Source of the DNA: Coprinus comatus
Taxonomy: Eukaryota > Basidiomycota > Agaricomycetes > Agaricales > Agaricaceae
DNA: 64,000 nt
Assembly (NCBI GenBank): GCA_034638255.1
Contig: JAWPGT010000006.1
Span: 372,001-436,000, forward strand
Reading direction: 5' to 3'
Positions within the stretch are counted from its first letter, which is position 1, and each line of letters starts with the position of its first letter. The position numbers and the translations under genes were made by a program. Positions 35,885 to 48,670 of the stretch are shown one piece after another. The notes under the pieces were generated by a model. The model saw only the letters and a list, made by a program, of their open reading frames with translations, was not told the origin of the DNA and did not search any database.

Positions 35885-37666
35885 ATGTCCCAAGCTACCA
35901 CATCTTCATCGTCAACGTGAGTCTTTATCTGTCTTTTCATATCACAACAAATCCGTACGACCGCCTTCCCCTTTCCCCTTTTTCCAGACCCAGCAATCAC
36001 GCCAATACCACCATCCCCATCTCGAATAATAATGATAACTCCTGGAAAGCTTCCCTTCGTCCTCCACCAAAAGACCTCCGCCCCCAAACCGAGGATGTTA
36101 CAGCAACCAAAGGCATAGAATTTGAGGACATGGACATCAGACGCGAACTCCTCATGGGCATTTTCGAAGCAGGATTTGAAAGGCCTTCACCCATCCAAGA
36201 AGAAGCCATACCCATCGCTCTAACCAAACGTGACGTTCTAGCCAGAGCGAAGAACGGCACTGGCAAAACAGCCGCATTCGTTATCCCCTCCCTCCAACAG
36301 ATTGATATCAACCGACCAAAGATTCAAGCCTTACTCCTCGTACCCACAAGAGAACTCGCTTTACAGACCTCTCAAGTCTGCAAGAACCTCGGAAAGCATA
36401 TGGGAGTACAGGTCATGGTCACCACTGGAGGAACGACACTTAAGGATGATATTTTACGTCTTTCTGAGACTGTACATGTTTTAGTCGGTACTCCTGGAAG
36501 AATTTTGGATCTTGCAGGAAAGGGTGTCGCTGATTTCAGCGAATGTCCTGTATTTGTTATGGACGAGGCCGATAAGCTGCTTTCACCGGAATTTGCTCCA
36601 GTGATGGAGCAGCTACTGTCTTTCTTACCCGATAATCGCCAGGTCATGTTGTTCAGCGCTACATTCCCAATGATAGTCAAGGACTTCAAGGTAAGTTAAT
36701 CTTTAAATATCTCTCTGACTTTTACTGATGGGTGAACAGGACAAACACATGCACGAGCCCTATGAGATTAATCTTATGGATGAGCTTACCCTTCGTGGTG
36801 TAACTCAATACTATGCCTATGTCGAAGAGCGACAAAAGGTTCACTGCCTCAACACACTTTTCTCAAAGGTCTGCCGTTTGCCAAGCAAATCACGGACTGA
36901 TACTGATGAACAAGTTTAAATTTAACAGCTCCAAATCAATCAGTCTATTATTTTCTGCAACTCGACCAATCGAGTTGAGCTGTTGGCCAAGAAGGTCACC
37001 GAGCTCGGATATTCCTGCTTCTACTCGCATGCTAAAATGCTTCAATCCCACCGTAACCGTGTTTTCCATGATTTCCGTAATGGCGTCTGTCGTAACTTGG
37101 TCTGCTCTGATCTCCTCACCCGTGGTATCGATATTCAAGCTGTCAACGTGGTCATCAACTTTGATTTCCCAAAGAACAGCGAAACTTATTTGCATCGTAT
37201 TGGTCGTTCTGGCCGTTTTGGACATTTGGGGCTGGCAATTAATCTGGTGACCTATGAGGATAGATTCAATCTGTATAAGATTGAACAAGAGCTTGGGACA
37301 GAGATTCAACCGATTCCCCAAACTATTGATCGTGGTTTGTACGTTGCACCGAATGCGACGGAGGATCAACACCAAAAGCCTCAACCACAACAAGCACAGC
37401 AATCGCAACAGAGACAAGCTGCGGCTATTGCCCAAGCCCAGACCCAGCTCCCACTTCCAGGTCAACCTCAAGTTCAACGCGTTGCCCCACCGCACATCCC
37501 CCAACAATATCAACAACAACCCCAGATTCCTATGCCACAACAACAGCAACATATCTATAATGGACAACCACAACCGCAGAGGCAGAATGGAGGTGTACCA
37601 CCCCAGCAACAGCAACAGATTCGTGGCCAGCCTACGTACCGCGGTGGTGTACCCGTTGCGAGATGA
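35885..37666 (+). CDS. DHH1: DEAD-box RNA helicase Dhh1 (DDX6 family)
   Basis: Cytoplasmic RNA helicase of P-bodies that promotes decapping and translational repression. The ATG at 35885 gives [11 protein letters not shown]. Introns near 35918-35989, 36691-36738 and 36869-36928 keep frame. Helicase motifs in order: [20 protein letters not shown] with the Q motif [23 protein letters not shown] (I), PTRELALQ (Ia), [19 protein letters not shown] (Ib), [10 protein letters not shown] (II), LFSATFP (III), [11 protein letters not shown] (IV), [13 protein letters not shown] (V), [12 protein letters not shown] (VI). [10 protein letters not shown] and the short spacing after it are typical of Dhh1/DDX6. 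The tail is rich in Gln and Pro with CAA/CAG repeats, as in other fungal Dhh1 proteins. The neighbours are unrelated. Confidence 0.96.
37370..37625 (+). repeat. CAA/CAG-rich segment encoding the Gln/Pro-rich Dhh1 tail
   Basis: An irregular CAA/CAG-rich stretch encodes runs such as [15 protein letters not shown] and MPQQQQ. It is low-complexity coding DNA and a likely site of length variation. Confidence 0.7.
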
Positions 37667-38040
37667 GGTGTGAGGGATTAGTCGTACGTTGGGGGGGAGG
37701 AGATGGATGAAGAGAACGTGGTCTATTTTTACAGGTAAAACACTAACACATATATTCGACCTTACTGAAGCTGCCCACCCTTTCTTTCCGTGCTGTTTTC
37801 TTATCTCTCTCTCGGTGATCCGATACCTGAAATGTATGTAGTCGTTTGTGATCGTATTAAGTACTAGCGTAGTAGTTCGTCCGTATTGCCTTTTTGCCTT
37901 TGCAGTTTGCAGTTTGGGGTATTTTGTAGTTTTTAGTTTAGCCTGCCAACCACGTTTTTTTCGTCCGTGTTTAATGTCTGAAATATTGAGTATTAATAAA
38001 TCCTGATCGCGGGAAAATCGTGGCCGAGACGCGTTGCTCG
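37667..38040. other. Short intergenic between DHH1 and the glycosyltransferase gene
   Basis: 374 bp separate the DHH1 stop from the next ATG in the same orientation. It contains a G-run near 37690 and AT-rich sequence. No gene was seen. Confidence 0.5.
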
Positions 38041-39516
38041 ATGCCACCAGCTGCAGACTACGAACGACTTCCTCTACATGCTATCGATTCACCTCCATCT
38101 CCACGTCTTCGCACATTCTCTAATCGATCCCGTTCAGAATCACCACAACGCATAATTCATACTGGTACCAGCCCTCGACAACTGCGGAGAACATGGTTAC
38201 CAACGCGAATGACTAGAATATTATTTCTATTGAAATATATTCTACCTCTCATTGCTTTATTGATTTTTGTGGCTTTGTATTTATATGAACCACATATTGA
38301 AATCTCATTTTATTCGAGGAATTGGGTGAAACAGGAAATTGAAAAAGTAGAAAGTTTGGGTGGTTGTTTTAAAGAAGAGAATATTAGTGGGGTTTATAAT
38401 GTTTCGAAATTTATTTATGGGAAGAAGAGGTTAGAGGTTCAAGCTGGGTTACCTTTGAAAATGGGTATGGATTGTTATAATTTTGCTGGGACTATTCAAA
38501 GTCAGAAGAATTCAAAGTCTCTAAGGGTAGGAGGAGGAGGAGGAGGAGAGGAGAGAATAGTGTTTCACACTTATTGGCGTGTTGATTTAGCATCTTTTGG
38601 ACCAAGACAAGAATGGATGATTAAATCCTATTTTGCAACTCAATCTCTAACTTCTACAAAACTAATCTTATGGTCGAATGGTGATTTATCCCAAAACTCG
38701 ATTCTTCAAAATTACCTTCAAAGGTATCCGGAATCTTTCAGTCTTGAAATTGTTGATATTCCAAAACTGGCAAAAGGAACGGAATTGGATGGGAGTGAGC
38801 TGTTGAGGTTTAAAGATAAGAAAGCTTGGTTGGATGGTGATCTTATTAGACTTTTGTTGTTATGGAATTACGGTGGTGTTTGGGTTGATATGGATTCTTT
38901 ATTAACGAGGGATTTGGATCCTTTATATGAACATGAATTTATTACTCAATGGGATTGTTACGGTACGTCTTGTCTCCTTACTCATTTTTCTAATTTAGAA
39001 AACTAAAGACTACAACCCGCCCTACATATTATAACAGATAAACCTTATTCACCATTTAATGGAGCTTTAATGCGATTCAGAAAACATTCACCTTATTTAT
39101 GTGAAGCTTTTCATATAATGGCAACTTCCTCTTTACCACGACCGGGATCAACAGATTGGGGATCCATACTTTATCTCAAACTATGGAGACGTCTAGTATC
39201 AAATTCAATACCACCATTCAAAGTCTTACCATTTTGTTTTAACGATGGTAGATCTTGTCGATTGGATAATCGATTACCTGACCCTTTTAAACCTGATAGA
39301 AGTGATGGTTTATGGACTTTTGGTTTGAGAGTTGATAAAGGTGGAGGGTTGGATGATGTTTTGAGTAATAAGGTTTTTGGTGTTCATTTACATAATCAAT
39401 GGGAGAAGGATTTTCCTAAGGATGGTTGGGTTGAGAGATTATTGTTGAAGAAGTATGATGAGGTATTGGAGAAGAGGAATGTGGTTTCGGTTGAGGATAC
39501 TAAAGAAGAGTTATGA
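38041..39516 (+). CDS. GT32-type glycosyltransferase (DXD sugar-binding), type II membrane protein
   Basis: Predicted Golgi-type glycosyltransferase. It starts MPPAADYERLPLHAIDSPPS and has a cytoplasmic tail, then one membrane segment (ILFLLKYILPLIALLIFVAL, residues about 60-80) and a lumenal catalytic domain. The GT32/DXD signature is LLLWNYGGVWVDMDSLLTRD, preceded by FHTYWRVD and LILWSNGDLS. One intron (about 38962-39038) joins TQWDCY to DKPYSPFNGALMRF. Downstream are STDWGSILYLKLWR and FGVHLHNQWEKDF. Related fungal proteins add sugars to protein or lipid glycans; donor and acceptor are not predictable here. A poly-Gly stretch (RVGGGGGGEE) is encoded near 38527-38550. The 3' end faces the MAK5 3' end 180 bp away. 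Confidence 0.85.
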
Positions 39517-39698
39517 CCATTAAATTAGTTTTAGGTATCTCGTATTTCACATCGATTAGATCTCTTTGAGAATATTTTCGCTTTCGTTGTTTTTACGTTG
39601 TTGCATATCATGTACTTAGAATCCGTTTAATTTTCCCGTAAGGACGTTAAAAGGAAGAGTTTCACTAGATTTTAATCATTAAACTTGAAATTGGTTAT

Positions 39699-42610
39699 TT
39701 ATACAGAAATACCACCCCATTCTTCTTCAGATTCTTCTGTAGCCTCAGTTGATATCACATCCTCTTTCTTGGTAGTAGTATCCACCTTTTTCTTCTTTTT
39801 CAACACCAATTCACTTCCTGCATCTGCCTTTCTAAGACCTAACATCGTACCATTCGCTATTTTGTTGAGTTTAGAGTCTATTAGAAAGAAGGGAGGGAAG
39901 AAAAGAGACGTACTGTCGCCAGATAATAAATCGTTAACGATAGATTTACTTCCAGAAGTTATATATTTTGCAGAGAATCCACGAGTCATTAGTGGTTGTG
40001 AAAGGAGTTGTTTTAATTCAGCCTTCAAATTTGCTTTTTTCATTTCTGCAGTTTTGAGACGCCAGTTTGTTTGTTGACCCTCTTCATCACTGTTAAAAAG
40101 ATAATGATGATGATTAGTGCTGTGAACAAAAAGAAAAGAAGGGAGATAGAGACAGAGAAGGATTCATACCTAATATCCTCATCCAATTCAACACCCAAAA
40201 CATCAGCAGTTTCTTTCAACCAATTCTTTTCATAATTCTCTTTTTTGATTTTATGTTGTTTCTGTTCAATCTGTCTAGCAAGTTGAACTCTCTTTTTCAA
40301 TTTATCCAAAATATCAAGCTCGATTGAAAGTTCCGGTATATCCGCTTCATCTAAAACCAATTCAACATTAGTTCTTTCTGTTCGGAAAAGTCGAAACAAC
40401 CCTCGTTATACGTACCTCGAGACAAACTACCCATAAGAGCTCTAACAACTCTTCTCTCTTCAGGTCCAATCATTAACATGCTAAAACCTTTATTCATAGC
40501 ACGGGCTGTTCTTCCACTTCTATGAATATAGGTATCCGCCGTACGTGGGATTTGGAAATGAATAACATGATCAACTGCAGGTATATCAAGACCTCTGGCA
40601 GCAATATCAGTCGCTAACAAAACCGCATTTGGTATTGTTTTGAAACTTTATAATTGCATCAAGTTAGTGTGAAGAAGGGTCGAAGGTTTGAAAGAAGAGG
40701 ACATACCGATCAAGATTCTTTAATCGTTGTCGTTGTTCAAGTTGGGAATGGAGCGGGAATGCTTTAATATTGAGAAGTTCGAGTAAAGGCATAAGACGTC
40801 TGATTCCATCTATTGATCCTAAGAAAACGAGAGAACGACCTGGATGACGGAGAAGGAAATAGTATAGGTATACATCCTAATTGACATGCATATAAGCACA
40901 TTTTTCGAGTTTTCAAAAAGACGGAGTTTGGATTACCTTATCATTAGTTAAACATTCAATTTTGGCTTCTTGTAGTGTGGAAACGACTTTGCTGTCTGTG
41001 CTCAAATCGATAATTTCCGGCTCGGGATCACGGAAATCAAGACGAAGGAGTAGGTCATCTGTTGTTTAATGTATCCTATTAGCCGCAAATAGGGCGGGTG
41101 AGGGAAGAAAGTCGAACCTAATGTGGTGGCGGGCTTTTCATCTCTATTCTTCCTATTTTTAATAGGTTTGGGCCGGGACCGCTTTTTCAGGTTACGTTGA
41201 AGATCTTTACTAAGTGTAGCTGATAACACAAATGTTTGCAGATCATCCGATTTCTCAGTCTTCTTTTGCTCTTCGTTTTCACCAGGCATGTCTTCGAATT
41301 CAACAGGTATCATGTCCTCTCTGAATGTATACAATAAGGGAATGAGCGGAATAGAGAAGGTAACCAACGTACGTGTTTTCACGGAGGGTTAGTCGTAATA
41401 TATTCTCCAATTCCACGAAATGACCAGCTTCAATCATGCGGTCTGCTTCGTCCAAAACTAGGAAGCGTAGGTGTTTTATCTCCTTAGCCAATACGTCATC
41501 CTATAACATGAATTCATGATTAGCACAAAAAATGGAATAAAACACAAACGATTCAAACTGACGTTCTGTATAATATCCCACAAACGACCAGGAGTAGCCA
41601 CAAGTACATCGACACCTCTGTCAAGAATCCTGCGCTGCTTCTGACTTGACATACCACCAACAATGGCAGCTACACTGACGTGCGGAGGAGGTTTCTTGAT
41701 CGGTGCGTTTGCCTTTTCCTTGCCTTTCCCCTTTCCTTTTCCTTTGGTACCTTTCTTTGAATCAAGATTTTCTTCTACTCCTTCCTCCTTGGTGGGTGGT
41801 ACGGGATTTAGACACTCGTTCAAGTGAGCGGAAACTTGCAACGCTAGTTCACGAACAGGTGCGAGGATTAGAGCGCGTACAGAACGTCTTCGTTTGGGAT
41901 GGGGGAGGGGCTGGGAGAGAAGGTAGTTAAGAATCGGAAGGCCATAGGCCAAAGTTTTACCAGAACCCTACAAAAGAAATGAGAGACAGGTAATAGATTG
42001 AAATTGAAGTTTACAAACCGTTTGTGCAACTCCAACGATGTCTTTGTTGGTTGATGCGACGGGCATGACTGCTTTTTGGATGGGTGTGGGCTTGGAAAAG
42101 CCCTTTTGGTGAATTACGTGTAGTAATTGAGGATGTAGGGAATATGGAGACCATTCGGGCAAGAGACTTGCTAGCAGAATGTATAAGTAGTCAGTAACAC
42201 AGACAATATTCTGCTCACAGTCAAAAGTAGGTTGTTCTTCTGGTGAGGATGTCTCCCCCTCCTCTGTCTCATCATCGTTTACATTTACGGCGTCATTAGT
42301 ATTAGAAGATCCCTCGACTTGGTCCACAACCTATTTCTTCCATCAATGAACCGGATACTGAAGATACAACAATTCTACTCACACAAAACTTTGCAACCTT
42401 GCCACCCTCTGTTTCCTCGTAGACAATTTCAACACCTTCCACTTCCTCCAATTCCAGGATACCATCATCGCCAAGTCCAGTCTCAAGTGGTCGTGCACTT
42501 TTCTTCCATGGAAGGTCGTCTGTAGTACTCGCTATGCGTAGCTTCTTTCTGAACCCAGAACCTGCACTGCTCTTTCTTTTGAGAGATCTGGGTTTCCCAA
42601 GTGCAGTCAT
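39699..42610 (-). CDS. MAK5: DEAD-box RNA helicase Mak5 (DDX24 family), 60S ribosome biogenesis
   Basis: Nucleolar helicase for large-subunit pre-rRNA processing. It starts [20 protein letters not shown] with a basic N-terminus, then [20 protein letters not shown] and the Q motif [13 protein letters not shown]. Motifs: GVAQT joined across an intron to [13 protein letters not shown] (I), APVRELALQ (Ia), [10 protein letters not shown] (Ib), [15 protein letters not shown] (II), FVLSATLS (III), [11 protein letters not shown] (IV), [14 protein letters not shown] (V), [11 protein letters not shown] (VI). The family-specific GHF after DEAD and the long insert between Ia and Ib (Gly/Lys-rich) fit Mak5/DDX24. 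About ten short introns are present. The tail is Lys/Glu-rich and ends EEWGGISV. The start is divergent from the F-box-like gene 419 bp away. Confidence 0.93.
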
Positions 42611-43028
42611 TGTGATTGAGCTGAATACCAGAACTTGATCTCAAAAATATTGTTACTTTCGGTCATCATGCACGTGATCAATTAATTGCAGTTGGGTCGG
42701 TAACTCTTGCAAAAAAAAACAAATCAAAAAATAATGTCCAAGTATTTGCATATACGACGGCCTATAATCACTGCTATGGGAAATGGAATATTCTAAAACT
42801 GTTATACATATGGGGGGTTCAGAAGCAAGTGGCGTAGATCAGGGTCAATCCAACAGGCTCAATCAGGGGGTTGCCGGCACAACAGCTTGCAGACAGCATC
42901 TTCCTTCCTAAGTTTTCTACCTTCCCTCATAAAAACCACAGTTCTTGACTGACCTACTTCAATTTTTAAGGTATATACATGATGTATGCGTCTATATCGC
43001 TTGAACCTGACCATAAATACTCAGGACA
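42611..43028. other. Divergent promoter region between MAK5 and an F-box-like gene
   Basis: 418 bp lie between two divergent starts. It has an A-run near 42712 and an AT-rich centre. No gene was recognised. Confidence 0.5.
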
Positions 43029-44740
43029 ATGTTGGTACTCCGGATTTCCTCAAATTACTTTTGGCCATGGTTCAAGAAAATATTCCGAACGCCTTCAGTC
43101 TTTCGTGCAATTTTCTCGTCCCTTACACTCTCTGTTCAATCTCTGATTGAAGTTGAAGTTGATGACGACGAAGAAACGGCCATTGGCTCCTCTCAACTCA
43201 ACCCTCGCTATGCAACGGAGATCCTTCCCCCAGAGCTTTGGCAAAAGATTCTTCGCTACGCCCTCCGTCTCACCGGGGAAACAGCAATTGCTTCAAAAAG
43301 CCCATTTCACTCCGAATATGACCAAGAGGACTACCCTCACATTCATCCTGGGTATTTTGAAGACCGTCGATCTTGTCGACGCGTTTGTCACCTCTTTGAC
43401 ACCTTTGTCAAAGAGATCATGGTTGAATATATTGTCATTCATCACCAGCATGAACTAGATTTCTACGTCTCACAGCTTGAAGGTGAATCTGTCATGGTGC
43501 ACGACCGCAAAACACTGGGTGAAAGGACCACTCGCATTGATTTTTGTATCACTGGGAAAGACGCGTACGATCCCGATATGATGTTCCGTCTTCTTACCGT
43601 CGTTCCAAATCTCCTAATATATACCACCAACACTGGGGACAATGAAACCCCAGAATATTCCATGGATCAAACCATCCTTTACGCTCTTGTCAATTTCCAT
43701 GCTTCTACTTTGCTTCGTCTTGACTGGTCAGGACTAAACGATGCCCCTACTTATTCTGACCTTTACCTCATATCCAAAAACCTCACCTCCCTACAAACTC
43801 TAGGCATACGACACCTCTATAGTCTTCCACAAACCAACAACCCCGCACCATTACTCAATTTCTCCTCCTTAAAATCCTTACATCTCGGTTTAATCCCATT
43901 CACTCGTCCACCAAACATCACTTCCTCATTATTCCCATACGTCTGGGACATCTTCTTACTATACCTATCAATCAACTCTTCTCAACTTCCCAAAATCACC
44001 GAAATCTCCATCTACACATGTCCCACAAACTCTCAGCAATTTTTCCAATTACACGGTCACAAAATCCAAACTTTCCAAACAACCTCTTGGTCTGCATATC
44101 TTTCATTAGAACCAACATTCGACTTATTACCCCATCTTCAAACCTTCCAATATGTTTTTCATATAGATCCACAACCTTATATTCCACTTGCCCATCCAAC
44201 TCTAAAACGAATCGCTTTACTACCAATGATTGAAAATTACATTGAAGTACCTTCCCAGTTTTATCATTCATGCATCTTGAGACCTATCAATAACATCTTT
44301 GGAAACGTTGATGCTATGACATGTCCCAAACTTCGAGAACTACGAATATGCGATTTTGGTGCATATAGTAATATATTTGAGAAAAATCCTCATCTATTTT
44401 GGTCATGGAAGAAACGTCTCGAGAAGAAAAAGATTCGGGTTGAGAATCAATTTGGGGATCTTGATAAACGTTATGCTCAATGTAAGTTCATTCCCAGCCA
44501 TTCAAAAATTTTGTCATTACTCCCAGAAAACTAACGTTTTTTTTTATTGTTTGTTTGACATCACCCTCCACCCTATTCTCCTTCTTTTTGCTCCTCCCAT
44601 TCACAGACGGAGATGAATGTCCACCACCGCCGCCGCAAGGTTTTCCAATATCTGCCTTCTCCCAGGCCAACCTTCCATCAACACCTTCCGCCGAACCAGA
44701 CTCGTCCACTACCGATACCACTATCACTACCAGCTTGTGA
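43029..44740 (+). CDS. F-box-like protein
   Basis: Long first exon, then one intron (about 44482-44606) joining KRYAQ to YGDECPPPPP, ending TTDTTITTSL at 44740; about 545 residues. The F-box-like segment is ATEILPPELWQKILRYALRL at residues 62-81, followed by RRVCHLFDTFVKEIMVEYIV. The rest shows loose leucine-rich spacing (TSLQTLGIRHLYSL, SLKSLHLGLIPF, PHLQTFQYVFHID, PKLRELRICDFGA), as in Agaricomycete F-box-like families. An acidic patch (EVDDDEE) lies near the N-terminus. Probably an SCF adaptor; the target is unknown. The ATG at 43029 is the first in frame, but one slightly downstream is possible. Confidence 0.72.
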
Positions 44741-45240
44741 GAACACATACCCTATACACGCGGAGCCTCCTAGTCCTTATCACCAATGGACATCTATATA
44801 TCTAATCTCCTAGGACTTCACTTTATCTTCTTATTTTCGTCTTGAAATTGTTCATAAGCTTTAGTACTGAAAGAATGTATAATACACTTCTATTCATACT
44901 ATTACTCTACACCTGCTTGTACCCCTATTGTTTAATTGAAATACTTGTATATTGATTAATCGACCCAGTATACCCATGTTAAAATGTGAATGTTTTATGT
45001 ATAGGATTGGGGTGTGGGGGATGCCAAAATAAAGAGCGGGGATCGATGCAGGGTGATGTCCAAGAAATGCAAAATCTACAAGATACGGGACGAAAAAGAG
45101 AAAGAATAAGAAAATGCAACAAAAGGGTATGTAAGACAGTAATTAGTATAATCATGCCCTCTCAGAAGGTCAAGCACAAAAGTCCAAAATATTAGCATAA
45201 GTAAAACATCACTTCCAAGCTCAAACACTTTACGCAACGC
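44741..45240. other. 3' intergenic between convergent genes
   Basis: This is the 3' region of the F-box-like gene (+) and of the MFS gene (-). Only short frames occur and no domain was seen. Confidence 0.5.
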
Positions 45241-48200
45241 TTATCGGATCAAGAAGGTCTGTAGGATCGAAACACCACAAAAGGCAGCACATGCGACGAA
45301 GCCTAAATAATACCCATTTGGGTCGTCTCGGATGCTCGCAGACCAGATCTAAATCCAGTGGAACAATGACGATGTTAGCATTTTGTACTTCTCCAGGACA
45401 ACAAAGAATACAAAAGAGGACCCACCCATCCACCAAAACTGGGACCAAGACAACGAGCCAGGCTAACAATGCTCTGGGCTATCCCATTAGCGTATCCTAC
45501 TGCACTCGGGGGTGTCACTTAAAACAGCAACAGTCAGCGCTAAGTCAAGGTACAATGTCACAGAAACAGCCGTAGAACTCACTGTAGTTCAGCAGTATGG
45601 AAATGGCTGTATATCCAAATGTGCTACCACAATATCTCAACGCCCTAGTTCGTACCAATCAATACAAGTAACCTGTCTGGGGGAAAGGCTACCCACGTGC
45701 TAAGTGCCAGCGCTGCAAAACGAGAAGAAAGGTTGTAAAAAGTCAGTTCCGGCAATCAGAAGTAAAAAGCGTCTCGTTCCTCAAACTCACCGGTCATAAG
45801 AATGAAGTTACCATCATTCGAAGAGCTCGCGAAGACACGGTATAGAACCACAGAGAGGTACGAAGGGATAAAGAAAAGAGAACCAAGGCGGAACATCGCC
45901 AGGTGGGAAAAGCGACCACGAGGGGGTCTTTCATTACCGTCAGTCACCATAAAAGAGTAGAAATTTGAGACTCACCCCATATTACTACAGTCGAGGATCA
46001 TCGAGTGAGCTTTGAACCATCACATTTGTAAACGAGGTACTTACGGATAGAGGTAAAATTGGTAGGCAATCTGAGCTAGGCACATCAAAGCGACTGGCAA
46101 AAGATTAAGCTATTAGACACTCAGGGAGGCCATCAATTTCATGACGTACTTAGCTGAGCAAAGTGGCCTGCATTCAAGTTCAGACCTCCGGAATCATAAT
46201 CACTGGACCACAGTCAGACCAAGTCGGTAGACCAGGTTAAAACCACGTACGTAACAAGGTAGGACATGAAAATTTGATCGTGCGTCGTTGTGTGTAGTGC
46301 CATCATTCCATATTGAATGATCACAAGAATAGGTAATTGTGAAGTTAAGGAAGGCACACTCTCCTTGAGGGCTTCAAGGTCAGCTTGAGTATCAAGGCGG
46401 GAGTCTGTCTGTTCTGCAGGAAGCTCGAGATTCTCATCTATACTTGTGGTTGGTAACAGTCGCTGAGCCTCCAGGAATGCAGGTGGAGTCTTCACGCCTG
46501 AATGAGAGAAGATACTGGGAACGTTGCTTGAAAGCCGGCGCGAACTAGATAAAGTGGACAATCCTTGGGGCATTGAAAACGAGGCATGCCGATTGGTGAA
46601 CGCTCGGGAAGTAGAGCGACGTTGTGGTGATGTTATACCTGATCCAGGCAGAAGGGAAGAACCTGTAATACTCGGTCGATGTAACATTCCAGGAGGGGAG
46701 AGGTTTTGAGATAACGGTGCTCGAGAACGAGAAAATCTCCGGCCACGACCAGCGGATGGCGTGGACGTTGCATCATCAAGGTCTGTTGCAAAGGACTCCT
46801 CCAATTCAAGAGATTCGGTAGAGTGGTCGGAATCTGGATAATCCTCTTCATCTGTCTCAAATGGATCCTCGTTATCGACATTCATAGCCGCGGCAACCCA
46901 TAAATCAGCAATATTGGTCACAGCATTCTCATTGGCCATCAATAACCTTTGCGCAAAGTTGAGATCAGAGCCTTCGACGCTATTCTCGGCATCAGATTGG
47001 AACTGGCTTCCTCTCCTGCGCCGAAGCGAGCTACCTAGGCTATTTCTCCTTGCAGCGATTGTCGTGGAATTGCTAGAAAGTCTGTTACGGTAGTTGCTAC
47101 TATATCCATAAGCAGAACCATTCACGCGGCTTGTCCTAGACATTGTACGCGGTCTGTCGGAACGTGATTGAGAGGGGCCCATTGGAACTGCTTGTTGAAG
47201 AATAGGTGAAGTTGGCTGATGTGCATGAGGAACACGCGAGGCAAAGAGGCCGAACAGTCTTTGTGATATTTTATGTTGGACGCCACCACCAAAAGAATGG
47301 GAGTCGTGTTCTTCCGTAGGACTGGAAGGTGTTGATTCTTCCTCGGGGATGGTGGGGTGGATGTCGATCTTTTCGGGTAGAAGACGAATAGCTCCCGTCT
47401 TTGGACCGCCGTCGCGATCAAGGAAGATTCCAAGAAATGAGCCTACATCGAAAAGGCCGTTGAGCGGATTTACAGGTGAAGAAATTGATTCATTACCGGT
47501 GAGCATCACCAACGCAGCGAGAACGCAAGGTAATAAGTAAGGGTAAGTCGTAAAGATCGGAAAGTCGTGGAAGATTCGGGGCCATTTGATAGCAGGGCGC
47601 TCGACTAAACCATAGAACCATCAGTAGAGCACAACGTTTCACGGGACAGAGTCAACACGTACATGCACCACCAATGATTGCCCCCGACACACCACCAAAG
47701 CCCCAACAGAAACTGAATGAGAGTGAAATGGGCACATATATGAATTACAAAGCAAAGCCTACCCAAGGATAGCATAAGCTCTTCCTTCATTGGTGGGATC
47801 TGTAATAAACGTAACAGATCCACGAGCAACACCCACTGCACCAGCAAAAACGCCTTGCGCCAGCCGAATAACGACGGCTTGTCGTAGGGAGGTAGAGGTC
47901 CCAAACATGGAACATGTGACTGCACTTCCGAGCAATGAGATTACAAGCACCGCACGCCGTCCATGCTTTTCCGCAACAGTAGCCTGTAAAGCGGATGTAT
48001 GCGCATGAGTGAAGCACAGGGAGTGTGGGATGGTACTTACCCATAGTAGGGATGTGAGAAATTGGGTCAAAAAGAACGTTGATACTGAATTGAACCATTA
48101 AGCGCTGAATACACTAGATAACTATCCAAACCACTTGCCCAGTATCCCGGTCCAGAATGCTACCTGTGCATCGTCAGACATACCCCCGAAGCCTAACAAA

Positions 48201-48670
48201 ACAATTACTAATGGCTCTATTATCGTCTACCAATCGTACCTTTCACCATGAATAGTAGAAATGGAGTGGAGACATTGGCGGAGAGAAATTCCCCCAACAT
48301 TGTCTGTGACAAAAAGGGTGAGTTGAACATTATGAGATGGGTTCGTGGCGCATACGATTGAAAGGACAATCATAGATAGAATGGGCAAAGGTGTCGTGTA
48401 TGCTTCCCCAGAAGGTTGCATAACCGTTGGGACAGGAGGGCGTTCCGCTGAACTTGGTGTGGAACTACCCATCCCCTCTGGATTGCGAAGCCTGGATAGA
48501 AGGGAGCTGGGCCTTTGGCGGATGCTGCCAAAGGATATACGGCCTAAGAAACGACGAGCAACATTTGGTTCAGCCGAGCCCTGAAGGTCTTGGTCTGTTG
48601 CAGAAGATGAATCTTGAATGCCAAAGGTGCGGACTGTGCCAGGCGTAGTACGAATGCCGGGGTTGTCCAT
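45241..48670 (-). CDS. Major facilitator superfamily transporter with a long cytosolic loop
   Basis: Predicted 12-span MFS transporter, resembling the YCR023C-like fungal group. It starts MDNPGIRTTPGTVRTFGIQD with a Ser/Arg-rich N-terminal tail. Segments include MLGEFLSANVSTPFLLFMV, STFFLTQFLTSLLW, the loop motif AEKHGRRAVLVISLLGS, LAQGVFAGAVGVARG, FCWGFGGVSGAIIGG, and after a long insertion LPILVIIQYGMMALH and LAMFRLGSLFFIPSYL. The last exons give YCGSTFGYTAISILLNYMTP, PSAVGYANGIAQSIVSLA, RCLGPSFGGW, then YYLGFVACAAFCGVSILQTF and the stop at 45241. The loop between the two halves is about 300 residues, Ser/Arg-rich and probably phosphorylated. One intron (48138-48085) begins with GC, not GT. 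The substrate is unknown. Confidence 0.84.

Noticed and set aside
36890..38047. Long minus-strand frame of 385 codons
   Set aside because: It is antisense to DHH1 exons; the leucine/arginine-rich composition mirrors the Gln-rich coding strand.
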